A program made the position numbers and the translations under genes. From Trichomonas vaginalis G3 (Eukaryota; Parabasalia; Trichomonadida; Trichomonadidae), in the NCBI RefSeq assembly GCF_026262505.1, contig NC_067203.1, forward strand, positions 6,696,001 to 6,760,000: DNA of 64,000 bases, given 5' to 3'. The first letter of the stretch is position 1. Every line of letters begins with the position of its first letter. Positions 1 through 9,357 of this stretch are shown here, piece after piece. The notes beneath the pieces were generated by a model. The model was not told the DNA's origin. It made no database searches and was given only the letters and a program-made list of their open reading frames with translations.

Positions 1-140
1 GTTCATTATACTTTGCATTTGGTACATATCGTCTTTGACCGAACGAATGAGTCGTAATTGTTTGTTATACTGTATGTATTCGTATTCTTCATTTATGGCT
101 TCATGACGATAGCAATTGTTGTGTTCTCTGATGTTGACAT
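1..140 (-). pseudogene. Polinton gene remnant running off the left edge
   Basis: The minus strand carries a short coding-like stretch rich in charged residues, preceded on its 5' side by the same leader and start box found before the KilA-N gene at 839. It therefore looks like the 5' part of another Polinton gene, perhaps a relative of that neighbour. It appears broken and is cut by the window edge, so no function can be given. Confidence 0.35.
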
Positions 141-200
141 TACTGTCTTTACATACAAAATAAAAAAATTGTTAGAAAAAAATTAGCGTTATTTTCTGAC
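138..200 (-). repeat. Leader/promoter repeat, copy A
   Basis: About 63 bases almost identical to 837-902, in the same orientation. Both contain a TTTTATTTTGTATGTAAAG-type box on the minus strand directly ahead of a coding start, and the conserved block continues about 45 bases upstream. It looks like a duplicated promoter and leader of two Polinton genes. Confidence 0.7.
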
Positions 201-227
201 TTTCACAAAAGACCAAAAATAAACGCT

Positions 228-839
228 TTACATGTATTTTTCAGCAACTTCGTCAAATAATTTTATAGCTTTATCTATCTCATCTACTTCAAACGTTTCT
301 TTACCTTTCGTGGGAGCACCATACATTTTCTCAAAAACTTCAAGCAGTTCTGTTTCAGCAGCTCTCATATCATTAACAAACACAACCTTGACTCTATTGA
401 CTGTACTGTCATATCTTTGAGTTATATTATATGTCCTTCCTATCTTATATCTTTTTGTGTTGAAGTCCTTCGGTTTCTGAACGATATAAAGTAAGCCTTC
501 ACTGCAACGTTCTGAGTCGAATGAACCATATGTTATGAAGTTATATCCAACAACTGGGTCTAACCATAACAAAACTATTGGTATAAGACTTTTGTCTATA
601 AGATATGCTCTTGTTCCATGAAATGCTACTGATATCATAAGCTCAGGATTTCTTGTCAAAATTTTCTGAGTTGAAGCATTTCTAACCCAGTCGTTTGTTT
701 TCTTTTCAGATGGAGATATAATGTCTGACAAAGAATATTTGTTGTATTTCTTTGAGTATCTTACGTTTAAATCACCTATTCTAACCACTTTGGTGTCATT
801 GTCTATCTTTCTAACTGTTTCAAACTCAATGTTTGTCAT
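228..839 (-). CDS. KilA-N / T5orf172 (GIY-YIG-like) protein
   Basis: A 203-residue protein of the Polinton. The N-terminal half resembles a KilA-N DNA-binding domain, with a DWVRNAST..ILTR stretch around residues 50-65 and a hydrophobic core following. The C-terminal half, from about residue 115, reads LLYIVQ...YKIGRT and later KGKETFEV, the pattern of the T5orf172/MSV199-associated GIY-YIG-like domain. Such two-domain proteins are common in large DNA viruses and phages and are thought to bind DNA or nick it; the exact role is unknown. The ATG at 839 is chosen because it is the first in-frame ATG after the start box; the frame stays open a little further upstream. It is not truncated by the window. 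Confidence 0.7.
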   Translation of the reverse strand: MTNIEFETVRKIDNDTKVVRIGDLNVRYSKKYNKYSLSDIISPSEKKTNDWVRNASTQKILTRNPELMISVAFHGTRAYLIDKSLIPIVLLWLDPVVGYNFITYGSFDSERCSEGLLYIVQKPKDFNTKRYKIGRTYNITQRYDSTVNRVKVVFVNDMRAAETELLEVFEKMYGAPTKGKETFEVDEIDKAIKLFDEVAEKYM

Positions 840-902
840 TACTGTCTTTACATACAAAATAAAAATTTTTCTTAGAAAAAAATTAGCGTTATTTTTCTAA
901 CT
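837..902 (-). repeat. Leader/promoter repeat, copy B
   Basis: Second copy of the block at 138-200. The two share the start box and a long matching run through AGAAAAAAATTAGCGTTATT on the plus strand. It lies immediately ahead of the KilA-N gene start, so the block probably contains the promoter. Confidence 0.7.
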
Positions 903-935
903 AATGAAATTCATTATTTTTGTGCTGAATTCAAT

Positions 936-994
936 AAAAATAATGTTTAGGTGAAGAGGTGAGATTTCACCTCTTTTTTCACCTCTTTTTTCAC
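936..994 (-). repeat. GGTGAA-rich palindromic repeat, copy 1
   Basis: Contains GTGAAGAGGTGAGATTTCAC followed by CTCTTTTTTCACCTC, which folds as AGAGGTGA/TCACCTCT around a four-base loop. It is the reverse complement of copy 2 at 2042-2104 including the flanking TAATGTTTAGG. It overlaps the stop codon of the minus-strand gene at 991-1956, so it may mark a transcript 3' end. Confidence 0.75.
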
Positions 995-1956
995 AAGCGT
1001 TTTACATGAATTGTACGATGTATATTTGAAATCCTAAACAATTTCGTAGCTTCTATTTCTTCTTTTAGTACATTGAATGTTTTAATCATGCCGAAAGTCT
1101 CTTTATATTTCTTCTTGACGTCAGACAGAAGGAAATCTTCTGCTGTTGGATAGTTTTTATTAAGAAATGTCAACATATCCATTTTATCTTCTGCTGGCTT
1201 TTCTGCTTCTTTCTTTAAGTCTGCATAGTCGTTTCGCATTCTTTCTATTTCTTTGACTGAGTAGTTATATTTTCTTATTGCTGCTTTACATTTTGAACAT
1301 TGCGGCATCGTTTTTGCGTTATACATTGAAACATTACCAGCTAAAACAACTAAAGCGTCAATTGCTCTCTTCATCTCAAACATAGCGGGTCTTATTTGTT
1401 CGTTCCATACTTTGCCTCTTCTATCTTTATCTCTTATTTCCCAAACACATTTTGCAACTAATGAAACAAAGTTATCGTATGTCTTAAATTCTTCGGATTT
1501 GTAAAGGTCAGAAATATTTTTATAAACCATATCGCAATCTTTGTCCATAACTTTATGGTTGCAATGAAAACCAAGGAATTCATAATTTACTTTACGTATG
1601 AATTTCTTAATTTCTACTGAGTCAGTTGCTTTGACTTCAATTTCGTCGAATTCAGGAATAGTTCGTTTTTGCTGCTGAATTTCAGGTAGTTTAGGCAAAT
1701 GGTCGATGAGGTCCTCCATTTCATAAAGATACTGTTCATTTGTTTCATCTTTCGCACTACAGTCTAAATTACTTGTTAAAAGTTCTTGCTTTATCATCTG
1801 GATTTCTGTTTCAAAAGTATATGAAGAAGGAATAAAGCTTTTCATCTCTATCAACATTGACGTAGGATTCATGACTAACGAGTTTGGTGCTGTAGTTGTG
1901 GACAGAGTCCCGCCGTTCGCAGCTTGAATTGTTGTTGTACCGATTGTTGAAATCAT
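991..1956 (-). CDS. Polinton protein of unknown function
   Basis: About 321 residues starting MISTIGTTTIQ. I do not recognise a family. It has a Thr/Ser-rich N-terminus, mixed charged helical segments and a Cys pair in CSKCKAAIRKYN in the second half, which with an earlier FHCNHK..DKDC stretch could bind a metal ion. The frame is open a further 41 codons upstream, but the ATG at 1956 lies just behind the AT-rich start box shared by the element's genes and is preferred. Inverted copies of the GGTGAA palindrome flank the gene. A structural or regulatory role is equally possible. Confidence 0.5.
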   Translation of the reverse strand: MISTIGTTTIQAANGGTLSTTTAPNSLVMNPTSMLIEMKSFIPSSYTFETEIQMIKQELLTSNLDCSAKDETNEQYLYEMEDLIDHLPKLPEIQQQKRTIPEFDEIEVKATDSVEIKKFIRKVNYEFLGFHCNHKVMDKDCDMVYKNISDLYKSEEFKTYDNFVSLVAKCVWEIRDKDRRGKVWNEQIRPAMFEMKRAIDALVVLAGNVSMYNAKTMPQCSKCKAAIRKYNYSVKEIERMRNDYADLKKEAEKPAEDKMDMLTFLNKNYPTAEDFLLSDVKKKYKETFGMIKTFNVLKEEIEATKLFRISNIHRTIHVKRL

Positions 1957-2041
1957 ATCTTTTATACAAAATAAAAAAATAAATAATTTTAAAACTAACT
2001 TTATTTTTTCTATCTTAAGGAAATTCATGAAAATTCGTGAG

Positions 2042-2104
2042 GGTGAAAAAACAGGTGAAAAAAAGAGGTGAAATCTCACCTCTTCACCTAAACATTATTT
2101 TTGT
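2042..2104 (+). repeat. GGTGAA-rich palindromic repeat, copy 2
   Basis: Reads GGTGAAAAAAAGAGGTGAAA then TCTCACCTCTTCACCTAAAC on the plus strand, with an AGAGGTGA/TCACCTCT stem. Inverted relative to copy 1 and in the same orientation as copy 3 at 9894-9956. It lies between the integrase remnant and the unknown gene at 991-1956. Confidence 0.75.
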
Positions 2105-2128
2105 CTGATTTACATCTAATGAAAAAGT

Positions 2129-3214
2129 TTAGAAGAATTTTCTTATTCTTTCTGGCATATTTTTATCTTTCCAGTACTCCCGCTCTAATGGTCCCAGATG
2201 TGTTGGCTTTGACTCTCTCAAGTTCTTAGATGGTATAACATCTTCAACGCCTCCTTCATATCTTACTTTATAAGTGTCATTGTTTATGTTATAGCCAAGT
2301 ATTTCAATAACCACTCCTCGCTTTGCTTCGTCAATGGTTTCAGCAAGTTTGCCATTACTACTTTCAACTAATTTATGACGAGGATAAAACGCAATAGAGT
2401 CGTCGGCAGCTTTTATAAGATATCCATTACCTTGCGTAGAGTCTACGATATAATAGTTTCTACTTAACCTTAAACGTTTCTTTGTCAACGGTTTGTCGTC
2501 AAGAACTACACGAACTTTTGTACCAGGAACGAGGGTAAATTGTGTTGAATTTCTGATATTTTGTGTTTGACTTCGTTTCTTTTGTATATACTTTTCTTCT
2601 TGTTGTTGTGTCATTGAATTTGGTGTATGTCCTGTTGTAGAGTGTGTTGAGGAATTATATACTTCGAGAAAATGTTTCATTGTTTCTTCGGTAAAGTCTC
2701 GCTCTTGGTTTAAATCTCTGAGCGTTCTTATGAAGCGGTTTATGATGCCGAGTATGTTATGGTTATGGTCTTAAGTAGTGTAGTGAGTTATGTTATGCTT
2801 AATGAGAAAATCTGTGATTTCATTGCTGAGGTATGCACCGTCTTGGTCTGATGTTAAAGCACTTGGGCTATGTACTGCTACAAACTTTTGTAAAACTCTT
2901 AACACTTCACGAGTTCCTTTATTTTTCATTGGATATGCATATGCTTTGCGAGTGTTAACATTAATGAAGATGAGGAATGGTGGCTTTCTTCCTTTCTTAC
3001 TCTGAACGAGAGTGTCAAATTGGTATGTGTCAGGAGCGTTGGAGTAAATTGGTAAAAAGTAGTCGTAAGGGTTTATTTTTGTTTGATGTACAACATTTTT
3101 GTCAAAGAACCTTTTCACTTCAGCTCTGTTAGTAAATCCCCAACTCTTTGCAGCTTCATTGAACTTCTTAAATGACCTCCATGGATGTTGTTCGAATACT
3201 TCTTTCAAGCTCAT
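2129..3214 (-). pseudogene. Polinton integrase (rve family), broken
   Basis: The retrovirus-like integrase that joins Polinton DNA to the host chromosome. The N-terminal part carries the catalytic-core pattern of the rve family: QFDTLV with the first Asp, then FINVNTRKAYAYPM, then LTSDQDGAYLS with the second Asp. The C-terminal part has VYNSSTHSTTGHTPNSM and a chromo-like end (KVRYEGGVEDVIPSKNL). The start ATG overlaps the stop of the fibre gene at 3211 as ATGA and is preceded by a TTTACATAAATG start box. It is a fossil, broken with about one break. Confidence 0.85.
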
Positions 3215-4200
3215 TTATGTAAAGTTAAAGATTTTATGTCGTCTGCTCTAACAGTAGTGAAGGATTCATGTATATGGTTCTTGTCAGCTTTACTATTTAA
3301 TGTAGCTTGAAGTTCATTTATATCGGAGATATTGTGTTTATGAGATTTCAAAACTTTGTTCGTTGCGTCAAGTTCATCTTTGTCAGCTTTACTTTTAATA
3401 GCATCTTCAAAAGTTATTTTTGCCTTAACTCTCAATGTAAATCTTGGTTCAACTAATACACCGTTAACAAAGAAGTATGAAGCATAAATTTCATTGTTAT
3501 AACCAAATGCTTCTGGTGCTTTACCTGTGTCATACTGTACAGTACAGTGTATGTCATAACCTTTAGCACGAATGAATTTATATCTTCTTTCATTAACATC
3601 TTCAGTGCTTATTTGTTCATCCTGTGTTAAATATCCATGGTAGTCCGTTATAATCTGTTCGTCTGAACTTATATAATGAACATGGTTTTTATCTGCTTTT
3701 TCGGCTAATTTCTCTTCTATCTCATTTATTTCAAGTTCATACCTACCACCACCTCCCAAAGAAGTATTTTTCTTCAGCTCTTGAAGAACGTCCACTTCGC
3801 CATCTTTGGTGTCAATAATGAGACTTTGAGTTAAAACCTTTCCTGTCTTAATGGATGTTTGTAAAACTTCTTCTTCACCGTGTTCGGGGTCATGGTCGTC
3901 ATCATATCTTGCGAAATCAGAGATGTTGTCATACATTAAGCATATCTGTCTCAAAAGTTCTGCTATTTGAAACTGGAACGAAAGATATACAGAACTTTCA
4001 TCATCTCCTAAAGTCAAGTCTGCTTTCTTAAGTATTTCTTGAATGTATGCAATGAGAACAGAGTACCTTGGAAAATATTCGAACAATATTTCATTAGCTG
4101 TTGGTTTTGGTGGTTCTTCTGGAGTTTCTGTTGTTTCAGTTCCTTCTGTAGGTTCTGTTGGAGTTTCTGCATCTCTTGACTTCAATGCTCTTGCTCTCAA
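3211..4200 (-). CDS. Tail-fibre-like Polinton protein
   Basis: A 329-residue protein with a Pro/Thr/Glu-rich N-terminus (residues 10-35), a helical middle and a C-terminal half with the repeated pattern KADKNHVHYISS, KADKDELDATNK, KSHKHNISDINELQ and SKADKNHIHESF. The ADKxHxH and HxHNISDI patterns are typical of phage tail-fibre and tail-collar-associated repeats, where they help build trimeric fibres. A four-Gly stretch sits near residue 150. It lies next to the collagen-like gene at 4205 and probably forms an external fibre or attachment protein with it; that role is inference. The frame looks whole. Confidence 0.6.
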   Translation of the reverse strand: MRARALKSRDAETPTEPTEGTETTETPEEPPKPTANEILFEYFPRYSVLIAYIQEILKKADLTLGDDESSVYLSFQFQIAELLRQICLMYDNISDFARYDDDHDPEHGEEEVLQTSIKTGKVLTQSLIIDTKDGEVDVLQELKKNTSLGGGGRYELEINEIEEKLAEKADKNHVHYISSDEQIITDYHGYLTQDEQISTEDVNERRYKFIRAKGYDIHCTVQYDTGKAPEAFGYNNEIYASYFFVNGVLVEPRFTLRVKAKITFEDAIKSKADKDELDATNKVLKSHKHNISDINELQATLNSKADKNHIHESFTTVRADDIKSLTLHK

Positions 4201-4204
4201 AGAC

Positions 4205-5275
4205 CTAAATGTTAGAGCACACAGGTTTTACAAAGGACTTTATAAATGCTTTAATAGTTCCTGGTAAGTTATTGTTAGCATTAAGTAAGTTCCTTATGCT
4301 TCCATCATGTACGTCCATAGCACTATGTAAAAAATCTATACTTTTCTTGTAGTCAGCAATAGACTGACTGTGATTTTTTAAAGATTTGTCAATACCTTTA
4401 AGCCAATCTTCATGCATGTCTGATACTGAGCCAAGAATATCATTTGCTTCCTTTAGTGTATTTTGTGCTTCTCGTAAAGTATCCAATCCCGTACGTGCAT
4501 TGTTTGCTATACGTCTTACAGTATCTATTTGACTCCTTGTTTCTTGCATCCAACCAGATAAAGTTTTAATAGTATCCGAACCATTTGAAATGAAGTTCAA
4601 AGCATTTTTAACGTCATCTAAAACTTCTTCACCAAGTACTGCCCATATCTTTCCGATTTGGTATTGAAGAACTCCATATGAAGCAGCTGTTAAACCAGTA
4701 TTTATAAGGTTCCATATCCATGATTTAGCAGTTTTTCCATCCTTTCCATCTTCACCATCCAAACCGTTTTCGCCTTGAGGTCCTTGTATTCCTTGTATTC
4801 CTTGTATTCCTTGTATTCCTTGTGGTCCTTGAGGTCCAGTGTCACCCTTCTCTCCTTTCAGTTCATCTTTATGTTCGTTATAATATTCTAATGTCATAAG
4901 GTGTACATCATTACTGCTACCAGCAACGCCGAGAATTTGTTTCTCATTCATGACTAAATTCTTTAGGCATTTAATGTTGTCGTCAAATCGAAAGCTCTTT
5001 AACAATTCAATGAGAACATTTAATACTTTCACTAATGAGGCATCTACTGTAGAATTTATATATTGCACCGTTCCATCATTTATGATGGGAACCTTGCTTG
5101 TTGTAATGAATGGGTCATAAAGTGTTAAAAGTATCGAAATCAATGACTTTTTTTAGTTTTTCCATCGTCAATGACTAAATCATTGCCTTCAATGGTTAAA
5201 GTTGAGTTTTCGTTTACTAGTTCATGTGCTCTTCTTGCTTCATTTGTTTCATACGCATATGCAGCAATAGTCATA
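4205..5275 (-). pseudogene. Collagen-like fibre protein of the Polinton, broken
   Basis: The main open part encodes about 312 residues with 12-14 Gly-X-Y triplets near residues 96-138 (GEKGDTGPQGPQGIQGIQG and onward), followed by a hydrophobic stretch and a long helical or coiled-coil C-terminus (LREAQNTLKEANDILGSVSD). Collagen-like triplets form trimeric shafts in phage and giant-virus fibres. Coding-like sequence for the N-terminus continues upstream to about 5275, so the gene is scored as broken with about one break. With the 3211 gene it forms a two-gene fibre cassette next to integrase. The triplet region is encoded by near-perfect nine-base tandem repeats around 4783-4830. Confidence 0.6.
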
Positions 5276-5291
5276 TTTTAATGAGAATAAA

Positions 5292-6056
5292 ATGTTGTTC
5301 TATTTGCAAAGTACAGACCCAAACGAATACGGGACAGTAAAGCTACAAACAAACTTAGGTCTTCAGAATGAAGCGCTTGCTTTCAGAGTTGTTGACTTCA
5401 ATACTATCGCAACTTTTGTCATAACAGATGAAACAGATTTCATAGAGATTGAAATAGATGACAAAATAAGTGTTATAACATTTCCTAACAGAGCTGGGTA
5501 TAGAATAGATAAAATTGCTGGAGTCATAGATACTCTCATAAATGAAGAAAACTATTGACAACATAGAGTCGAACTCTCTTCTGAGGGAACATTGAAGTTC
5601 AGTTATGCGAAGGAGTTTAAGATAACACGAATGAGTCATAGAGTTCAATTGCTTCTGGGAGCATACCATATGACATTTCCTTTGAAAAGTGTTGACAAAA
5701 CGATTGAGATGAAATCTGTTCCATACGTATGTTATGGTAATTGTTTATACATTGAGTCTAAAATAGCTAATGTCACAGGCATTTCAGGAGTTAATAGTAA
5801 AGGTTCAGTAGAATATAAATCCTTCTGTTATGCAGTCAATTCAATGTTCATTCCAAATGTTCCTGTCATAGCAACTCATTTAGGTAAATGGGTTCGCATT
5901 AGTCCTCATAATTTGAAAGACATGCAATTCAGACTTGTTGACTTTCAAGGAGAGCCTGTAGAACTGAAGGCACCAGTGCGAATGACTGTTGAAGTTGACT
6001 TTTTAGAAAATATTAAATGCAACAGCTTACAAGAGAACTCAGAGCTAAAAATATAA
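5292..6056 (+). pseudogene. Probable jelly-roll minor virion protein, broken
   Basis: Plus-strand gene with beta-rich sequence throughout and a C-terminal FRLVDFQGEPVELKAPVRMT segment. Polinton penton-like and related virion proteins often end in a similar F-R-L-x-D-x-x-G-x-P strand pair, so a minor capsid role is suggested but not proven. It begins behind an ATTTTAATGAGAATAAAATG start box, divergent from the fibre gene. Broken, with about one break. Confidence 0.45.
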
Positions 6057-6259
6057 AGTATGAATGTTATGTATTAGGTCATGAACTTTGGTGGTTGCTG
6101 TTTGATGAAACAAATGAGTTAGTTATGTCAGTCAAGAGAACAGAAAAATATTGTGTTAGTGAAAACTGCACCAAGTCAATAAGATTAGGTTTGCATTATG
6201 AAGATGAGTTCTATACTGTTGAAGAAGTTTTGGATAGATATTACAAATTGCTAACTTGA
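6017..6259 (+). CDS. Small Polinton protein
   Basis: An 80-residue frame whose ATG overlaps the end of the preceding virion-type gene by about 40 bases. It has a Trp pair (HELWWLLFDETNE) and ends VLDRYYKLLT. I recognise no family. The same strand and tight overlap suggest translation together with its neighbour. Confidence 0.4.
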   Translation: MQQLTRELRAKNIKYECYVLGHELWWLLFDETNELVMSVKRTEKYCVSENCTKSIRLGLHYEDEFYTVEEVLDRYYKLLT

Positions 6260-6309
6260 AATTTTTTGACTGACGGCGCAAAGCGCCAAGACCGAAGGTC
6301 CTGACTGCT

Positions 6310-6924
6310 TTAATTTACTAAAACATATTTCAAACAAAGCTTATATTCTGTTGAAAGTTTTGTATATTCATTCGAATATTTATACTTAAACTCAACTCCT
6401 GTAGTTCCTGGTGTTTCAATGATGCGGATGTTACCTATTTTCATGAATAGTGGAGTTTGACCACAGCATTCGATTTCAGGGTCGAGATAGTCAATGACAC
6501 ATTGTTTCCCTGTTATTTGTGAGATAACATTTTCAAGGTCCTCCTTTGTTAGAATTATTTGGTTCTTGCTTATAAGATTTGTCAAAAGCTTCTTATCGTC
6601 TTTGAGTAAGATAGTTTGATACAACTGAAGAAGGTAATGGTCTACGTTATCTGAAGGATTTGTTTGAACATTTGTGTAAGGGTTGTCGTTGGCTTCTCTT
6701 GAAAGAATTTGGTCCAGTGGTGGATACTCTAACTTAACATCTGATGTAGCGTTAGCGTTTGAAGCTGTGTTTAAATTCACCGACTTAAGTTCTGGTTCTT
6801 TTTCTTTCAAACACTCCGAACTATAGTTCTTTATGACAATATTGTTTGTCGTTCGTGAGTCAACATTTGATGTTGGTTCAATTGGAACATTAACGGCACC
6901 AGCTAAGATGGATTTGCTTCTCAT
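6310..6924 (-). CDS. Polinton protein of unknown function
   Basis: A 204-residue protein. The first 90 residues are Asn/Ser/Thr-rich and probably disordered; the second half has an LTKEDLENVISQITG helix and a compact Cys-containing segment (DYLDPEIECCGQTPLFMKIG). No family recognised. The ATG follows a TTTTTATTCTATATGAAATG start box and is divergent from the gene at 6959. Confidence 0.5.
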   Translation of the reverse strand: MRSKSILAGAVNVPIEPTSNVDSRTTNNIVIKNYSSECLKEKEPELKSVNLNTASNANATSDVKLEYPPLDQILSREANDNPYTNVQTNPSDNVDHYLLQLYQTILLKDDKKLLTNLISKNQIILTKEDLENVISQITGKQCVIDYLDPEIECCGQTPLFMKIGNIRIIETPGTTGVEFKYKYSNEYTKLSTEYKLCLKYVLVN

Positions 6925-6958
6925 TTCATATAGAATAAAAACCTTTTATATGTATGAA
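6925..6958. promoter_or_regulatory. Divergent Polinton start boxes
   Basis: The 34 bases between the start codons of the divergent genes 6310-6924 and 6959-7351 hold the element's AT-rich start box on both strands: TTTTTATTCTATATGAA on the minus and TTTTATATGTATGAA on the plus. Both genes must be transcribed from this tiny interval or from inside each other. Confidence 0.5.
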
Positions 6959-7351
6959 ATGAACAATATACTCGACAAGGGTTTGAATGTAAAGCTAACG
7001 AATGAAAATATTGTTGAATTCACTGAGACAGGTGCTGTGTATAAAGATGTAGAACTACTGAACAAAAGAGCTAAGGGAAGAAGCAGGAACATGAACAAAG
7101 GGTGGAAGCCTATAAAAATTTATGTCAATGATGGCTCAGGAGGTTCAAACATAAAGTATGCAGAAAGTTATAGAGTTTATGCTCTCAAAGGTGAAAAGCC
7201 TTCATTTAAGAACAGCTATTCTAACACATATCCTCAAAAGTTAACGGATGGAGAAGTGGATGATATGAATGACAGCAAAAATATTAACAGAAATGGCGAC
7301 AGAGATGCATGGAATTTGTTTACCATCAGTCAATTGAAGGTTAAGCTTTAA
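6959..7351 (+). CDS. Small Polinton protein
   Basis: About 130 residues starting MNNILDKGLNVKL. Basic middle (NKRAKGRSRNMNKGWKPIKIYV) followed by a polar, Asn/Asp-rich C-terminus. No family recognised; a nucleic-acid-binding virion protein is possible. An ATG nine bases upstream at 6950 is also in frame; 6959 is preferred because its spacing to the start box matches the other genes. Its end overlaps the end of the convergent ATPase gene by four bases. Confidence 0.45.
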   Translation: MNNILDKGLNVKLTNENIVEFTETGAVYKDVELLNKRAKGRSRNMNKGWKPIKIYVNDGSGGSNIKYAESYRVYALKGEKPSFKNSYSNTYPQKLTDGEVDDMNDSKNINRNGDRDAWNLFTISQLKVKL

Positions 7352-8235
7352 AACAATGTTGGTCGTTCCCATGGAATATTTTTGACTTTAATAGTATTAG
7401 TCATGATATGAATCTCAAGGTATGAACGAGGAGAGATGAGAGACTTATATGCTTCCCAAATTTCTTCAAAAGGTAATGTTATACCTGACTGTTTCCAAAT
7501 GAGTTCAATGTCATAGCGTGAGAAACCTTGAAAGATAACGAAATCAGTTATGAGATGTTTTATGTTTAAAGCTAAAAACCTCCATGTTTGCATAAGTATT
7601 GCTACAGTTAAGTGGTAATGTCTGACTTTAGTAATGATGTTAGCTAATGGTGAGTCTGGTTTTGACACTAAACCTTTTCCGGCGAAATCATCACAAACTA
7701 ATAAAGTGTTTGAAGGATACTTTTTGAAGGGGTATTTTGAAAGTTTTGATAGAATGTAGTTTGTCAGTCGTTTCATATCGTAAACTCCTGAGTACTGACG
7801 TAAGTGGTGTTTGTCAATAATTCTTTCCATCTCCTCAGAGGTCTTTTGCATTCCTGACTGTATGAACTCTACGATAGCATAATATTTCCTCTTACGTCGA
7901 ATGTAACGTTGAAGAAATTCAATGAGTTCACTGTCTGGAACTTTAACGACAGAGGCTTGAACTTTTGACATAAATGTTTTCGCTGTTGAATCCATAGAGT
8001 CTGAAGTTGCTGATATAATGATTTGGTCATAGTAAGAGTCGTTTCCTAAACGCTCTGTTATGAGTATATGACGAATGAGGTTAAATGTCTTACCTGAACC
8101 CATCTTTCCACAATAGAAATACACACCATTTGAACAGAATTCATAATCTTTGCTGAAAGGAAGAATAAGAAAGAGTTAAGTTTGTCTGTAGTTTCATTCA
8201 TGTCTTCATCTACATCATGTATTAAATGCTTCATT
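7348..8235 (-). pseudogene. Polinton packaging ATPase (FtsK/HerA type), broken
   Basis: Genome-packaging ATPase that would drive element DNA into a capsid. The Walker A loop reads CGKMGSGKTFN and the Walker B strand reads TLLVCDDFAG; a sensor-type segment (VAILMQTWRFL) follows, all in family order. The main open part is about 258 residues, as expected for A32-like ATPases. The 5' end is decayed, so the gene is scored as broken, with about one break. It converges on the small gene 6959-7351 and diverges from the virion-type gene at 8251. Confidence 0.8.
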
Positions 8236-8250
8236 TTATCTCCATTAAAA

Positions 8251-9132
8251 ATGCAAGTCAGAAATATTCAGAACATAGCACCGAGTCTAACTGACAAGAG
8301 TATAAAGATATACTATGAACATGTTATGATGAAACCAACCAAAATTCAAGAAAGTCAGTATACTTATGAATATCCAAGACACTGGGTAGAGTATGTAGGA
8401 GGTGAGAAAGCTATTGAAATCAGACAGGTTCGAAGTATTCCAGCAGGAAGAACAATATTATTGAAGAACTTTAATGTTTTGAGATATAATGATGAAACAA
8501 AGAAGCAAGATAGTTTCCCTGTTGCTGTGTATGTGAACTTAGATACAGGAGATGACATGAAAGTTTTTAATACAAAGCTTCAAACGGTAGTGAGAGAACA
8601 ACTGACTGCGGAAGGGCATCCATTACCTTCAGAAGTTACCATAGCATATAATTTTGAAACAAACTCAATAGATTTTAAAGTCGTCTCTGCAAAGAAGTCA
8701 GGATTTACATTTAATGAAGCAGATGTCTATTCGAATGAAAACTTCAAAGCTATTGCATGGTTAGATAATGACGATTGCTTTAAGAAAATCTTTAAATTCA
8801 GTGACTCAAAGATGTCAATAGATGACCTTCGTGGAATGTTACCATCGACGTTTACAGTTGAAGGTTCAGCAGGATTGCTTACAAGATTGTCAATTGGTGG
8901 CATTTGGTCTCGTGAGAACATTGTTATAAAATCCAGTATAAGTGAATTTGCTGAAGAATCTATATTATGTCTTTCAAACTATATGTATTCGCCGCCAAAG
9001 CATTATAGTATAACAAACTTTGTCAGTAAGTTTAACATAAGACTTGTCGAACCTTCTTCAATGAAAGATGTTGTGCTACCTAAAGATGGAAAGGATGGAC
9101 TCATTATTGAGATGATTTTAATAGCATATTAA
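8251..9132 (+). CDS. Probable Polinton virion protein (penton-like)
   Basis: A 293-residue beta-rich protein starting MQVRNIQNIAPSL. It ends FNIRLVEPSSMKDVVLPKDG and a hydrophobic strand (LIIEMILIAY), comparable to the C-terminus of the gene at 5292-6056, which suggests a shared jelly-roll type end. Its place beside the packaging ATPase fits a minor capsid (penton-type) protein, but no diagnostic motif proves it. The frame is open further upstream; the ATG at 8251 starts at the first well-behaved coding sequence. The stop TAA is followed at once by the next ATG. Confidence 0.5.
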   Translation: MQVRNIQNIAPSLTDKSIKIYYEHVMMKPTKIQESQYTYEYPRHWVEYVGGEKAIEIRQVRSIPAGRTILLKNFNVLRYNDETKKQDSFPVAVYVNLDTGDDMKVFNTKLQTVVREQLTAEGHPLPSEVTIAYNFETNSIDFKVVSAKKSGFTFNEADVYSNENFKAIAWLDNDDCFKKIFKFSDSKMSIDDLRGMLPSTFTVEGSAGLLTRLSIGGIWSRENIVIKSSISEFAEESILCLSNYMYSPPKHYSITNFVSKFNIRLVEPSSMKDVVLPKDGKDGLIIEMILIAY

Positions 9133-9357
9133 ATGAGCTTGTTCTTGAAGGTCATTTATGATGAAATAACTGTTGTAGAAGATGTTAGCAATTGTTCAGA
9201 CATTTTGAAGCGTATGGATGATATAAGAAAGAAGTTAGATAGACCGCAAAGCGGTGAGGGCGAAGCCCGTGAGAACGCTTATGTTTCATTGACTTTCTCC
9301 AGTAACGAGAACTTTTATGAGATAATATTGAAGAGAGATGATTTTAATATGGGGTAA
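9133..9357 (+). CDS. Small Polinton protein
   Basis: A 74-residue protein with a helical middle (DILKRMDDIRKKLDRP) and acidic N-terminus. No family recognised. It starts directly at the stop of the upstream gene (TAAATG) and its own stop is again TAAATG into the next gene, so these three genes form a tightly packed set. The same 14-mer AGATGATTTTAATA lies 9-10 bases before this start and the next. Confidence 0.5.
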   Translation: MSLFLKVIYDEITVVEDVSNCSDILKRMDDIRKKLDRPQSGEGEARENAYVSLTFSSNENFYEIILKRDDFNMG

